From NCBI GenBank assembly GCA_014529385.2, contig CM043955.1:144159640-144223639 (forward strand): 64,000 bases of DNA, read 5' to 3'. Numbering within the stretch: position 1 is the first letter of the stretch; each line of letters opens with the position of its first letter. The notes under the pieces are model-generated. The model made no database searches. It saw only the letters and a program-made list of their open reading frames with translations, and had not been told where the DNA came from. Shown piece by piece: positions 10,448 through 21,979 of this stretch. Made by a program: the position numbers and the translations under genes. Source of the stretch: Adiantum capillus-veneris (lineage: Eukaryota > Streptophyta > Polypodiopsida > Polypodiales > Pteridaceae).

Positions 10448-11356
10448 TGTTAGCAGCAAGCTAACACGGATACCATTTTTTGGAGTTCTCTTTGTAAAAC
10501 ATTTATTATTTTGATAAATCAAGAATACTGTAACTCCTATTTTCTTTGATAAACTCTGTAATTAATGAGCTGGGGCTACAAGCTTCCAGATTGTATTAGC
10601 CATTCATTACCTAGATTTGGTAGAACTCCAGATTATTGATTCTGACCCCCCAAAAACCTTGGATAAGATATAAAGCCAATTTTTGTAAGTTTTTTACAAG
10701 TTTTTGGATAATAGAAACGCAGTGTGACCTAACGATGCTCACTCCTCTCCTTCTCGTGCTTCCTACTCCCTCCCCGATTGTCACATTGCAGTCACGTTTG
10801 TTGCATTGCAACCGGAGGTAAGAGCTCTACACATTGATGTAAGCCATTCACAATATTCCGTAGCTTTTGGCGTCAGTGACTAATTCCATTATAACTAGGA
10901 ATTTACATGTTCAAATAAAAAAATAAGCATAGGTGGGGTATTGGGGCATCATTGCTAAGCATTTAGATGTATTCTGGGTCGAAAACAACTAGGTCAAAAA
11001 TACAATGCTGTTAATAATCACGATTTTGGAACTTGACCTAAAGTCGGGTTTGCGGCCATAGGCATGTGTGCTTAGGTCTTTTGAACTTTTCCTAAAAGTT
11101 TCGTTACATTTGGATGTCGTTTGATGTTGTAACGGATGTGAATTGTTTGCTGATGAGCGATTGGCTTTTGGTGATTTCAGTCACTTGAGTGTAGCTTGAG
11201 TTAGATGCAAGTTATTAGTTTTTTTCCGAGAGATTGACACCCTCTTGTAGCCTCTATGCACTAGTCGAGTCAGCTTCATCCCATGGTTTGACAAATTAAT
11301 CGTGGTTCTCGCTAATGCAATAAGATAGGATAGTGAGGTTAAACATGCGTGCCACA
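10448..11356 (+). repeat. 5' LTR of H
   Basis: 909 bp, starting TGTTAGCAGCAAGC and ending GTGCCACA. It aligns along its length with LTR A (minus) and with the 3' LTR at 54533-55452, with many substitutions and small indels, so the element is old. It contains a half copy of the palindrome motif near 11010 (TTAATAATCACGATT). Confidence 0.92.
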
Positions 11357-11358
11357 TT

Positions 11359-11376
11359 TGGTGCCGGTGCTGGGGA
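11359..11376 (+). other. Primer-binding site of H
   Basis: TGGTGCCGGTGCTGGGGA lies two bases after the 5' LTR. It resembles the TGGCGCCGTTGCCGGGG-type site common in plant Tat and Athila elements. It fixes the LTR end and the plus orientation. Confidence 0.75.
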
Positions 11377-11798
11377 ACGAAGAGACCTAAACTAGGGCCA
11401 AAACACGAGCATCTTGCGAAGTTATCCTTTAAATTCCTCTAGGTTTGCCTAGAGTTCAAAACTTTCTTTAAAAAACCGCATAGCTTAAGATTGTTGTCTT
11501 TTGCTGTGTAGAGGTAGCTTGGAAGTAATCGTACTTGCTGAGTGCCTTTAGGATTGTAGGATTATAGAAATAGAGTAGGATGTTGAGAATGATGGATAGA
11601 CGAGACATGTCTTAAGATCAATGCTCAGAAAAACATAGAAGACAAGAAAATGAGTGTTTGTGGACACTTTCCACAACCCCATTGCATGAGAATCTAGGAG
11701 TAGGGTAAGTAGGATCCGAGGTGGATTTCAAAACATTGCTCTCTCTGAAATAATCAAGTGTGAGTTGTTATTGGAAGTTGCAAAATTTCAGGTCTATG
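11377..11798 (+). other. H leader, part 1
   Basis: Non-coding sequence between the primer-binding site and the C3 insertion. No ORF or repeat unit is obvious. It resumes at 17085 after C3; the last five bases (CTATG) are the left target duplication of C3. Confidence 0.6.
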
Positions 11799-12024
11799 TG
11801 TTACCATATACATGTGGTAGTGATGTGTATGAACACACTAGGACCGCCGGGGCATCTTTTCCCTCTTTAGGAGGTTTTTCCCTCGAGCATTGTATATACG
11901 CCCATCACTCTAGGGCTATCTATCTTTCCATTGCACACTAAGTAACACACTCTCTATTGTGTGCCTTGAGCTTCCTTCGTCTTCTCCAAGTTGTGTGCAT
12001 TTCTCTGCAACCCTAATTCCAACA
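11799..12024 (+). repeat. 5' LTR of C3
   Basis: 226 bp, from TGTTACCATATACATGTG to CCTAATTCCAACA; same family as the LTRs of C4 and C1. Confidence 0.95.
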
Positions 12025-12026
12025 AT

Positions 12027-12038
12027 TGGTATCAGAGC
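12027..12038 (+). other. Primer-binding site of C3
   Basis: TGGTATCAGAGC, complementary to the 3' end of plant initiator methionine tRNA, two bases after the LTR. Confidence 0.93.
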
Positions 12039-12239
12039 AGGTTGCGTCCTCCTGGGCTTACTCGCCAACTGCTCCAGCACATGCCTGCTCACTTTCTCCG
12101 ATTTCAGTGAGATTTGGCAAGCCTTCACTCCATAACAGGTGTCTCATAGTCTTCTACGGTTTGTGCTATATAGCACGTGTTTTTCCCACTCCGTTTCTCC
12201 TATTTTTGGGCAGTTTTTACATCAGGTGCAACATTTATC

Positions 12240-15200
12240 ATGGCTGACAACAACACATATGTGTTCAAGATGGTTGCTACTGAGGACAGGTTGGATGGGG
12301 ACAACTACCCTATGTGGGCTTATATGATGCAACATGTTCTTATGTCAAAGGGTGTCTGGAACATTGTGCAGGGCATTGATGTATGTCCTGGTTCTAAGGA
12401 TGTAGGGATGTAGGCGATGTTGAGAATTTTGCAGGTGTTGCTGCAAGGATTGCTGCTATTAGAGTTATTTTGCCTATGGCAAACAAGCTTGTTGAGATGT
12501 AAAGGATGCGTAGGCTCATGCATTGGTTTTGTCTGTGAATCGCACCATTGTTCCTCACATCCGTTCAACAAAATGTGCAAAACAGGCTTGGGATATATTG
12601 GCTGGTCTTTATGCAAGTCGCAATGAGGCTAAAATTGCTTTGCTGCGTAAAGAGTTGGAGTCAAAGATTATGCATGAGGAAGATGATATGGACACTTTCC
12701 TTGCTAGTGTCAAGGATATCAATGAGCAACTTATTTCTACAGGTGAAGTCATTTGAGATAGTTCCCTTGTGCAGACTGTTCTTGATGCCTTACCAGATTC
12801 CTACCAAACTGTCGCTAGTACTTGGAGACTGATGACCCAAGGAAATCCTAAAGTTCTCAAGTTTGATGCATTATGCACATTGCTGTTGCAAGATTTACTT
12901 TCCAAAAAAGCAGAACTAGGTAGCGTGCAGTTGAACATGCTTTTATTGCTTCTCAAAGAAAGGGTGGTAACAGCAATGCGGCCACTTCTTATGGTTCTGC
13001 CGCGAGTGGCAAAACTTCTCTTCCTAATGCTTCTGCTGGCAGTAATTTGTTTGGAAATTCTGGTGAGAAGGGCAAAAAGAAGATGCGTTGCCATTATTGT
13101 AAAGCTAATGATCACTTGATCAAGTCATGTCCTAAGTTGAAGGCCAAAGAGGCTAAGAAGAAAGAGGGTGGTTCCACTGCAAATGCTGGTTCCACTACAA
13201 ATGCAACCATTGTTGAGTCTTCTATGAAAGGAGACCGTGTTGCTGATGCTGATGCAGAATGAGCTTTTAGCGCAGAGTGCACTTACAATCCTGCTGTCCA
13301 TGATGCATGCTTGTCAGTTGCTGCAGATTCACATGTGTGGTATTTCGACAGTGGTGCTACAAAGCACATTACCTCACATCGTAAATTTTTTACCTCTCTC
13401 GAGTCCCTCATGGGAATTCAGTCACTTGTGCCAACAATGCCTCTTATTTGGTTCAGGGAGTTGGAAAAATTGTGCCTTCTACTGCAAATGGCAGTTTCTT
13501 CACACTTGTTGATGCACTTTATGTACTTGGGATCAAGAATAATTTCTTGTCTGTATCCGCACTTGCTAGACTTGGACTTGTAGTCAAATTTGTGGATGAC
13601 AGATGTACAGTTCATGATCTCAGTTTTGGTGATGAAAATTGTTACATCTGTCCTTTTGTGCTGTGGGCTGTATAAGCTCATTTTGTATGACAAGTGTGGA
13701 ATTTTTTTTGCAAATGTTGTTGCAGATTTAAGGGCTATTTCAGATGCAAAACTTTGGCATGCACGTTTTGGTCATCTGAAGTTTACCAGTTTACTGCGTT
13801 TGCAGAAATCTGATATGGTTGCTTCTTTACCGCCTCTTGAATCACCTGTCAAACATGTTTGTGAAGGCTATATTTTGGGTAAGATGCAGCGTTCTAAGTT
13901 TCCAAAGGATGGTTCAGTTCGGGCCACATGCAGGTTGCAGCTTGTGCATACTGATGTTTGTTGGCCCATGCAAACTCTATCCTTGGGCAATTACCTGTAC
14001 TTCGTGACTTTCATTGATGATTACTCCAGGCATGCATGGGTATTTTTGCCTTAAAGCAAAGTCCGAAGTTTTTATGTGCTTCAAACAATTAGAGGCTATG
14101 GCTGAAAATGTCTCGAAATGTACTATGGGCACCCTCTGTTCCGATCAAGGGGGGGAGTATATGTCTCATGAATTTAATGCATTTCTCGCTAGTCGTGGGA
14201 TAAAATACCAACGTACAGTGCCTTATACACCTCAACAAAATGGTGTTGCTTAGAGGAAAAACAGGTTACTGACAGAAATGGCACGATGTATGGTCAAAAG
14301 TCAAGCTTTGCCGCATTCCTTTTGGCTTGAGGCCATCATGCGTGCCACTTATGTACTTAACAGGTGTCCTACGAAAGCTTTGTTGTCTATTCTCCATATG
14401 AAGCATGGCATGATAGAAAGCCTTCTATTGAGCACATGCATGTTTTTGGCTGTTTGGCATATGCTTTGGTGCCACAAACACAACGTAGAAAATTGGATGA
14501 TAAGGTTGTCAAATGTATTTTTGTTGGTTATAGTGCTAAAAGAAAAGGTTACAGGTTATATCATCCGCAAACAAAGCGTATTCTGGTTTCACGGGATGTA
14601 ATGTTTGTGGAAGATTCTGTTCAGACCTTGCTGTCATGTACTAGAGACAGTAATGTAAGCTCACAGGACATTTATGACACTTTGTTGCCTCTTTTAAGTG
14701 GTGGAGATATGAATGTAATTTCCAATGAGGCAAATGTATAGCCTATGGGGGTTTCTGAAAATGGTACAAATCAGCCTATTATTGATGCAGATGTACATGA
14801 TGTACTTGATGAGGAAAGGGCTAAAAATAAAAAGGCTAGAGGTATGCCAAAATGGCTGTGCACACTCTGCGTGACGGTAAATTGGATGCACCTTTGTCTA
14901 GTCGTACTCGTTCAGGCTCTCGCCATGCATGTTATGCATCAGATTGTTATGCTTTGGCTGTCTCTAGCTCACATGATGTTGAGGAGCCTCTGTCTTTTGA
15001 TGAAGCACAGAATTCAGAAAATTGGATGGCTGCCATGCAATCAGAATATGATGTACTTATAGAAAATGACACATGGAATTTATGTGATTTGCCTCGTGGA
15101 AAAAAGGCCATTGGTACGAAGTGGGTTTACAAGTTGTAACGCAAGCCGGATGGTGAGATTGATCGCCATAAGGCTTGACTTTCTGCAAAGGGTTATGCAC

Positions 15201-16783
15201 AACAAAAAGGCATAGATTATGAAGAGACTTTTGCTCCCACTTGTCGTATGACTACTGTGCATTTTCTATGTGCAGTGGCAGCTCATTTTGGTTGGGATGT
15301 ACATCAATCAGACATTGTTACTGCTTTCTTAAATGGTGACATATTTGAGGAAGTTTATGTAACGTAGCCTCGCGGTTTTGTCAAAAAAGGACAAGAGGAC
15401 AAAGTGTGTAGATGTAAGAAGGCTTTGTATGGGTTGAAGCAATCTCCTCGTGCTTGGTATGAGAAAGATGAAACTCATTTGGCTAAACGAGGCTTTCGTA
15501 ACAGTCCAACAACAAGCACATTGTATGTAAAGCGTGAGGGTGATGTACTTCTCATTGTGGTTCTTTATGTCGATGATTTGCTGATCACTGGACCAAATGA
15601 GAGACATATTGCTGAATTTAAGGCTGATTTGAATGCTACTTTCAAGATGAAAGATTTGGGGCTGTTGCATCACTACTTGGGTATACAGTTTAAGCAGTGT
15701 GATGGTGGTATTGCCTTGTGTCAGAAAAGTTACATAGAGACGTCACTATGTAAGTTTGGACTTGAGGATTGCAAACCTATTGCCACTCCCATGGAAACAG
15801 GTTTGAAGTTGAGTCTACATGATGCTGGCGATCCTGCTGATGTCACTCTTTACCAAACTGCTATTGGCTACCTTATTTATGTATGCAACACGAGGCCAGA
15901 TATTCAGTTTGCAGTCTTGCAGGTCAGCAGATTTATGCATAGTCGATGTTCTAAGCATTGGCAGGCTGTCAAGAGGATTTTCTACTACCCTAGTGGCACT
16001 TTACATCTTGGCTTGTTTTATCCCAAGGGGGGATCATTGCTGCCAGACTTACATGCTTTTTCGGACTCAGATTGGGATGGTTGTTTTGACACGCGAGTGT
16101 CCACAAGTGGTTTTTGTTTCATGCTTGGGAGTTCATGTATATCATGGTTGACCGAGAAGCAGCCTACTATGGCCACTTTGAGTTGTGAGGCTGAGTACAG
16201 GGCAGTCTTCACAGCTACGGTTGAGTGTGTATGGCTCAGACACCTTATGGCTTATTTGGGTGTTGAATAGGACACTGCGAACACTATCTACACTGACAGT
16301 CAGAGCGCATTGTTAGTTGCGAGGAACCCAGTTTTTCATGCTCCCACAAAGCACATTGAGGTGCATTACCACTATGTCAGGGAGAGGCTCTTAGTAGGAG
16401 AGATCAGCTTGGCCAAGAAGCAGCCTACTATGGCCACTTCGAGTTGTGAGGCTGAGTACAGGGCAGTCTTCACAGCTACGGTTGAGTGTGTATGGCTCAG
16501 ACACCTTATGGCTTATTTGGGTGTTGAACAGGACACTGCGAACACTATCTACACTGACAGTCAGAGCGCATTGTTAGTTGTGAGGAACCCAATTTTTCAT
16601 GCTCCCACAAAGCACATTGAGGTGCATTACCACTATGTCAGGGAGAGGCTCTCAGTAGGAGAGATCAGCTTGGCTTATGTGCCAACACATGACAACCTTG
16701 CAGATCTTTTCACAAAGGCATTGTCTTGTGAGAATCTTGAAGCTTTCCGCAAAGCTTTGGGCTTACTCCCCTTTGTGGACTGA
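12240..16783 (+). pseudogene. C3 gag-pol (Ty1/copia), degraded
   Basis: Gag starts at 12240 (MADNN; LDGDNYPMWAYMMQH) and is stopped at about 12411 by a short duplication. Recognisable parts follow: zinc knuckle CHYCKANDHLIKSC (near 13085), protease WYFDSGATKHIT (near 13340), integrase HHCC (LWHARFGHL, 13755), integrase core (FIDDYSRHAWVF, near 14010) and PYTPQQNGVA (14225), RT YGLKQSPRAWYEK (15430) and YVDDLLITG (15565), and RNase H to ADLFTKAL (16710). Many frameshifts occur. The catalytic Glu codon of the integrase DDE triad is a TAG (14250), and RNase H contains a 261-bp tandem duplication. Not functional. Confidence 0.9.
16156..16677 (+). repeat. 261-bp tandem duplication in C3 RNase H
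   Basis: The block from GAAGCAGCCTACTATGGCC at 16156 restarts at 16417, an offset of 261 bp or exactly 87 codons, so the frame is kept. The first copy has a TAG (GTTGAATAG) where the second has CAG. The duplication arose after or during the last replication of C3. Confidence 0.9.
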
Positions 16784-16847
16784 TCATGTCCTCAGGGCAT
16801 GGCACTTTCCTTTACTCATGTGCCAACTCTCGTTCACCACATCACTC

Positions 16848-16858
16848 CAGGGGGGATT
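16848..16858 (+). other. Polypurine tract of C3
   Basis: CAGGGGGGAT immediately before the 3' LTR, also seen in C4 (33061-33070). Confidence 0.8.
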
Positions 16859-17084
16859 TGTTACCATATACATGTGGTAGTGATTTGTGTGAACATACTT
16901 GGACCGTCGGGGCATTTTTTCCCTCTTTAGGAGGTTTTTCCCCCGAGCATTGTATATACACCCATCACTCTAGGGCTATCTATCTTTCCGTTGCACACTA
17001 AGTAACACACTCTCTATTGTGTGCGTTGAGCTTCCTTCGTCTTCTCCAAGATGTGTGCATTTCTCTGCAACCCTAATTCCAACA
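16859..17084 (+). repeat. 3' LTR of C3
   Basis: 226 bp, same ends as the 5' LTR; about 11 substitutions between the two. Confidence 0.95.
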
Positions 17085-18429
17085 CTACGGCTAGAAATAG
17101 CTCGAAAAGACTCAAAACCGCTCAATCCGACTGGAGAGTAAGCTTAAAACTTATATGAACCAATTGGTAAGCTCAAAGACAATCCGAGGTAAAAATTTCA
17201 AGAGTTGGCCAAAAGTCAGATTATTTACTTTTTCTTGACATTTTAGGCCAAATTAAGTTTTGACTTGATTCATTGGCCAAAATAGCTCATATAAAGATTG
17301 TCTTTGAATTTTTTTAAAAAAAGTGTTCATTTCAAGCCTAAAGTTAATAATCGCGATTATTAACTTTCTGCTCCAAATTGACCAAGGCTCATACATTGAC
17401 TCATTGCATGTGTACAAACAACTTTTGTAAAGGCCCAAGAGATTTGGATCACTAAATTGGCCAAAACCTGGGTAAAAACTAAAGTTTGTACTGGCTTTTT
17501 GAATCTTGAGTGTGATTTGGGAAAAATTTGTCCAAACTTGATGAAAATTGATTCATAGGCTTATATTGATGTGATAAACATGTGTACATGCTCACTTGAC
17601 CAAAAAGATGCAAAAATTTGTCAGATGTAAATAATCGCGATTATTTACATTTGCCCCAACTTTCAACTTTTTTGACCAAGTTAGCAAACCACTAGTTTGG
17701 CCATGTTGTAATAAGCCCACAAACCAAATGTGGTAAGATTTGGATCATTGGATTAAAAATTGTGATCAAAATTGCAAAGTTAGTCTACGGACATGAAACT
17801 GATGACCATTTGACCAATAATTGTCCAAACTATATGAAACTTGGCTAGGGACCTTAACTTAAGGTGCTTAACAGATCTGTGTCAAAGTTGGGACAAAAAG
17901 TTGCAAAAATCTAGCTGAAGTAAATAATCATGATTTTTTACATCTGCTTCAAAACATGGAAATTTTGCAAATTTGGGGATATATAAGGTCAAGCATATCA
18001 AGTAGACCACCCAAATCAATTTTGGTGAAATTTGCATCACAAAAGTAAGACTTCGGCCAGATTTTTGAAATTAGAGTTTGCAGACACAAAGCACTTCATA
18101 AACTTGGTCAGATTTTGTTCAAACTTGTTGAAACTTGTCCAGAGACTTTAACAAATTGTATACTTGTCAAATCAATCCAAAAATTGCAAAAACCTAGCAA
18201 AAGTAAATAATCGTAATTATTTACTACTGCTATCCAGAGACATTAATTTTGACTTTTGAACTTATACAGTGTTAGACCAACATAATATAAAGCCACTGGA
18301 AATTTTGGGTTCAATCGGATCAAAATTGATACATATTTTTACTCACTTTCCAGATTGCAAATTAAACCTTTGATTTTGCTAAAGGTCGGAGCTGAAAGTC
18401 AAATTTTGATTCACATAGCTTGAGTTGAA
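17085..18429 (+). repeat. H leader, part 2: ~290-bp palindrome repeats before gag
   Basis: Four 22-bp palindromes with core AATAATCGCGATTATT or variants occur at 17343-17364 (perfect), 17627-17648 (perfect, 26 bp when extended), 17920-17941 and 18203-18224, spaced 284, 293 and 283 bp. The intervening sequence is AT-rich and shares phrases such as CATGTGTAC and TTTGGATCA, so these are diverged tandem units. The same motif recurs upstream of the accessory gene (42426-43209; 6021-6624 in copy 1) and in part inside the LTR. No ORF is credible here. Confidence 0.8.
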
Positions 18430-20706
18430 GTGATACACATAGACCAATCAAAAGAGCTAGCAAAACTCCACTGTCTTTATAGAAGAATCAGTGGCTTGAT
18501 GGAAAGTCACAAAAGAAACAAGTGGAAATTGACGACAAGTCAATCCAAAGGTAAGTACATTATCCAGGGCTTAATAAGTCTTAATGAAGAAGCGTGTGTG
18601 TCAGATGCTATTGACTTAGGAGACAATTGTGAAATTTTCAACGAAGAAGATACCCCTAAGGATAACCAGATTGAGAAAACAGCATCCACGAAACCAGCAC
18701 AAGTGGGAACAGCTGTTGCAACAGCACTTTCAGCCATAGAAGACATGCTTAAAAGGATGAACGACATGATGAAAAACATGCAACAAGCACCTATGAGGGG
18801 ACCAAGACAAGGGATACCTCCACAGGGACAACCAATTAGGCCACAAAAATAGTGTGCAATTGAGGATAAATGGACTAACCATGAGACCCACGAGTGTTAA
18901 TTCAGACCAAAGTATGATGGAAATGTTTAGTACGTGCCCATGAGGCCACAAGGACAACCCATGTACAGATATCAACCTAATATGGCCCAAGCTCAAAGAC
19001 CACCAATGGGTATGGAAAGACCTCAACCTGTGTTAGGTCAACAACCTCCTTATCCAAGACATAATGTAGTGTCTATAAAGTACATGCACTCCGAAGAAGT
19101 CATATATGAACAAGCATTAGTGCTTGTTACACCCTATGCAGAGCCTAGTCCATCTACAATAATGGTAGAAGGAGGATGGTATAATTCACATCCACCACCC
19201 ATGGAAGAAACCGTGATTTACGCTCCACCAGGTCTCACACCAATGTATTATGTAGCTAATCAAGTTGTCATACCTCCCATGGTAAGACCCATGATTAAGC
19301 CAAGAATAGGAAACTGTCATAATTGTGGTGCTGATGATCACTGGAAAAATGAATGTGCAGAGCTTGACAAAAACCTAAAACCAGTTGAAGCCTATTGCAT
19401 ACAATGTTGCAAAAAGGGAGGACACTTTTCAGAAGATTGTCCTAAAAATCCTTTAAACAAAGGTAAAACAATAATAAACGTAGTCCAAGTTATACCTAGT
19501 AGCTCATCAAAGAGTGAACCGATTGTCCCAATCAAGGTGATCACTAGAGCACAACTCCTCTGAGCATTCGAAAAATACGGAAGTTTCCTCTCAAAGAATC
19601 AGAAAAGCAGAAGTAAAAGATATGAGATGAAAAAACAAAAACAACGGATTGAAATCGAGGAGAAAGCAAAGAAGCTATTCTAGGAAAAGTTGAAAGAAAC
19701 TGGAAGTGAATTCAAGGAAACAACAATGAACTCTGGAGGATCCATTCTGGTTGATAAAATTTTTGAGCCTATTAATGCCACCTTGGAAGCCTACCAAGTA
19801 GGACTTAAAGCAGGCCAAAACATGAAAAACAAATGGAAAAACTATCCTTCTCCAGACATGGAAGCAGCTAAGGTGAAAGCTTAACAAAATTTGGTAAGAA
19901 TCACGCAAGAAATGGTGGAAAAACAAAAACCCAAGCTTGAAAGTATCGCAAAACCTGAAGAGCTTGTGGTAAAAGAAATGAAAGAAAAATCCGATGTGGT
20001 GGCAGAACCCCACCTTGAAATAAAAGAACCAGAGCTTATAGTGCCTGACAACGAAGATGCCTTAGACAGAATTCCATTCGTAGAGGAAGACTAGCCAGGA
20101 CACTTATGGGAAAAAGTGAGAGAGATGAATGATGGGAGCCTAACTCTAAAGTCAGCTCCTATAGAGGAAGTCTGGTTGGATAACCTACCTTCTGATGTAA
20201 ACATGGATGTACAATCCTTGTATGGGGATTGTGAATCTGAAGCTTCAGGAATGTCGAAACCATTGACCTTGAAAACATTACCTTCTTACTTGGGAGATAA
20301 CGAGGATGAATCCATCGTGTGTAAGACCACTCAAGTAAAAAGAGCTGAACAAACCCTAGAAGTAGACAACATTCATTCAATCATGTCTACACCCATCCAA
20401 TGCACTCTTACCTTGGGAGAATTGTTCAAACTCAGACCATACTTATGGAATGATTTACAAAAAACCCTAGAAAAGGTGGGGATAACGGGGATAATCTCAA
20501 AAAAATTGGGAAAATTGAGAAATAAAATGGAAAACAAAGAGACTCGATCTATTCCCATGAACAAACTCGGAGAATATAACGAAGCGGAAGAAGGAAACAC
20601 CACCCTCCCAGTGAAATATAATGACATTGAAACCATGGCAATACTGGAGAGTGGAGCAAGCATAGCCATAAGCAGTATGGGAATCCTGGGGAAAACCAAC
20701 CATTAG
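18430..20706 (+). pseudogene. H gag and first protease (one frame with point stops)
   Basis: Open segments 18430-18852, 18934-19563, 19690-19884, 19891-20094 and 20116-20706 all lie in one frame, separated only by stop codons, so this was one gag-protease polyprotein. It shows a helical N-terminal part (SAIEDMLKRMNDMMKNMQQ), a Pro/Gln/Met-rich region, a CCHC knuckle CHNCGADDHWKNEC (about 19315), a second Cys/His knuckle CIQCCKKGGHFSEDC (about 19400, one residue longer than usual), a Lys/Glu-rich linker and the protease start MAILESGASIAIS (about 20637). The canonical D(S/T)GA is ESGA here, so the catalytic Asp is lost. A classical gag core domain is not obvious. Confidence 0.8.
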
Positions 20707-21962
20707 ACAAACTCGAATGAAATTTCAATTGGCTGAAGAACACATTGAGATACCATTAGGGACGCTTGAAAAAGTGATAGTCAATTCCTGTGGAATTGAA
20801 TATCAACACACCTTTGCCATAGTAGACTTTAGAAAAGAGCTCAATTATGAAATCATATTGGGAAGACCTTTCATGCAACAGGTATAGTTTATCCAAGATT
20901 GAGGAAACAATTATCTAAACTTGAAGCAAGTGGGATCTATAACAAGGGTAAATCTAAAAGATCACACTTATAGAGATGTCTTGAAAACACCCATACAAGA
21001 GTTTGATTCAGTCTCTTCGGCTGAAACTAAGCTTCCATCCTGGTTAAACAAAGATACTCCTATTTGGATGTGTGGAGCTTCGGAAAATGGGTGTTTAAAA
21101 CGAGAAGAATGTATCCTAGAAAGGGGCTGCACAGACGAAGCCTATGTACCTGAACCCTTTCGAGAGCATTTGTTTGAGCCATTTGAGTGGACACAAATTT
21201 TAGTGACCATGGATGTGTGTGTGAATACGTCTATGCCTACTCAATTTTGCAATGAGGATGGCTACAACATAATTCCCATCCAAATGATTTTAGTCCTCAA
21301 CATTGAAGACGAAGATGAGAAAACCAAGGACTTAATGAAATCTCAACAAGTCTTTTCAGATCTTTATTATGATGCAACTGATGAGTTTGATGAACACTCA
21401 CCTGCCTCAGAAGACTCGGGGTCAGAAAAAGAAAATGTGAGAGCTAAGCTACTCTTAAAAGGAGGGGAGGAAAAGTTTTTTGACTTTCCAAACCAGAAAT
21501 CAAGAAGACAAAAATGGTATATACGGAAAAGGGACACCAGAAATGTGAAAAACACGACCTATGCCATCAGTCTCTAGTAGAACACAGTTCCTGATGCAGA
21601 TAGATGCAAATGATTGGATCAAGGACAAAATCACTGGCAGATATCCTTCAAACAAGAGTTCAAAAATGTCTAAAACATCGAGAAAAACAAGGAAGGATAC
21701 TCAAACAAACCCATAAGATAAGAAACCACTCATGACACGAGGCGAGCGAAAAAAGAAATATCAAGAGTTGAAAAAGGCTCTAAAGGAGATATACACGACC
21801 AAAATGAAAACCTCAGAAGAGGATGCTAAGGACGTAATGCGTGTCCCATCCCATTACAAAAAGCATACTCTCCAAGATCAAAAAATCATAGTCGAACAAC
21901 CTGTTAGGGAACTACAAAACAGGGCGAGTCCTACGAAGGGCCTGAAAACGATAAAAAGGTAG
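20707..21962 (+). pseudogene. H protease C-terminus and protease-RT linker
   Basis: After a frameshift the protease continues (FQLAEEHIEIPLG, ELNYEIILGRPFMQQ near 20860), the usual (I/L)LGRPF end of Tat/Athila-type proteases. The open segment 20921-21577 is an acidic linker with a cysteine cluster (CGASENGCLKREEC near 21070) and ends in basic sequence; 21732-21962 is a Lys/Glu-rich helical segment. No further enzymatic domain is recognised. Confidence 0.65.
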
Positions 21963-21979
21963 ACCTAGCTCAACCAGGG

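Larger units (their letters stand above)
11799..17084 (+). mobile_element. C3: Ty1/copia element inserted in the H leader
   Basis: 5,286 bp with 226-bp LTRs, an initiator-Met primer-binding site and a degraded gag-pol. Flanks are CTATG (11794-11798) and CTACG (17085-17089), a one-mismatch target duplication. It belongs to the same family as C4 and C1. About 11 substitutions separate its LTRs by hand count, so it is older than C2 and N1. Confidence 0.92.

Noticed and set aside
12027-12038. TGGTATCAGAGC as part of a tRNA gene
   Set aside because: It lies two bases from LTR ends in four elements and is the reverse complement of a tRNA 3' end: a primer-binding site.
17343-18224. Regularly spaced palindromes as a CRISPR array
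   Set aside because: Spacing is ~290 bp with related, not unique, spacers, in a plant LTR element; no cas genes.
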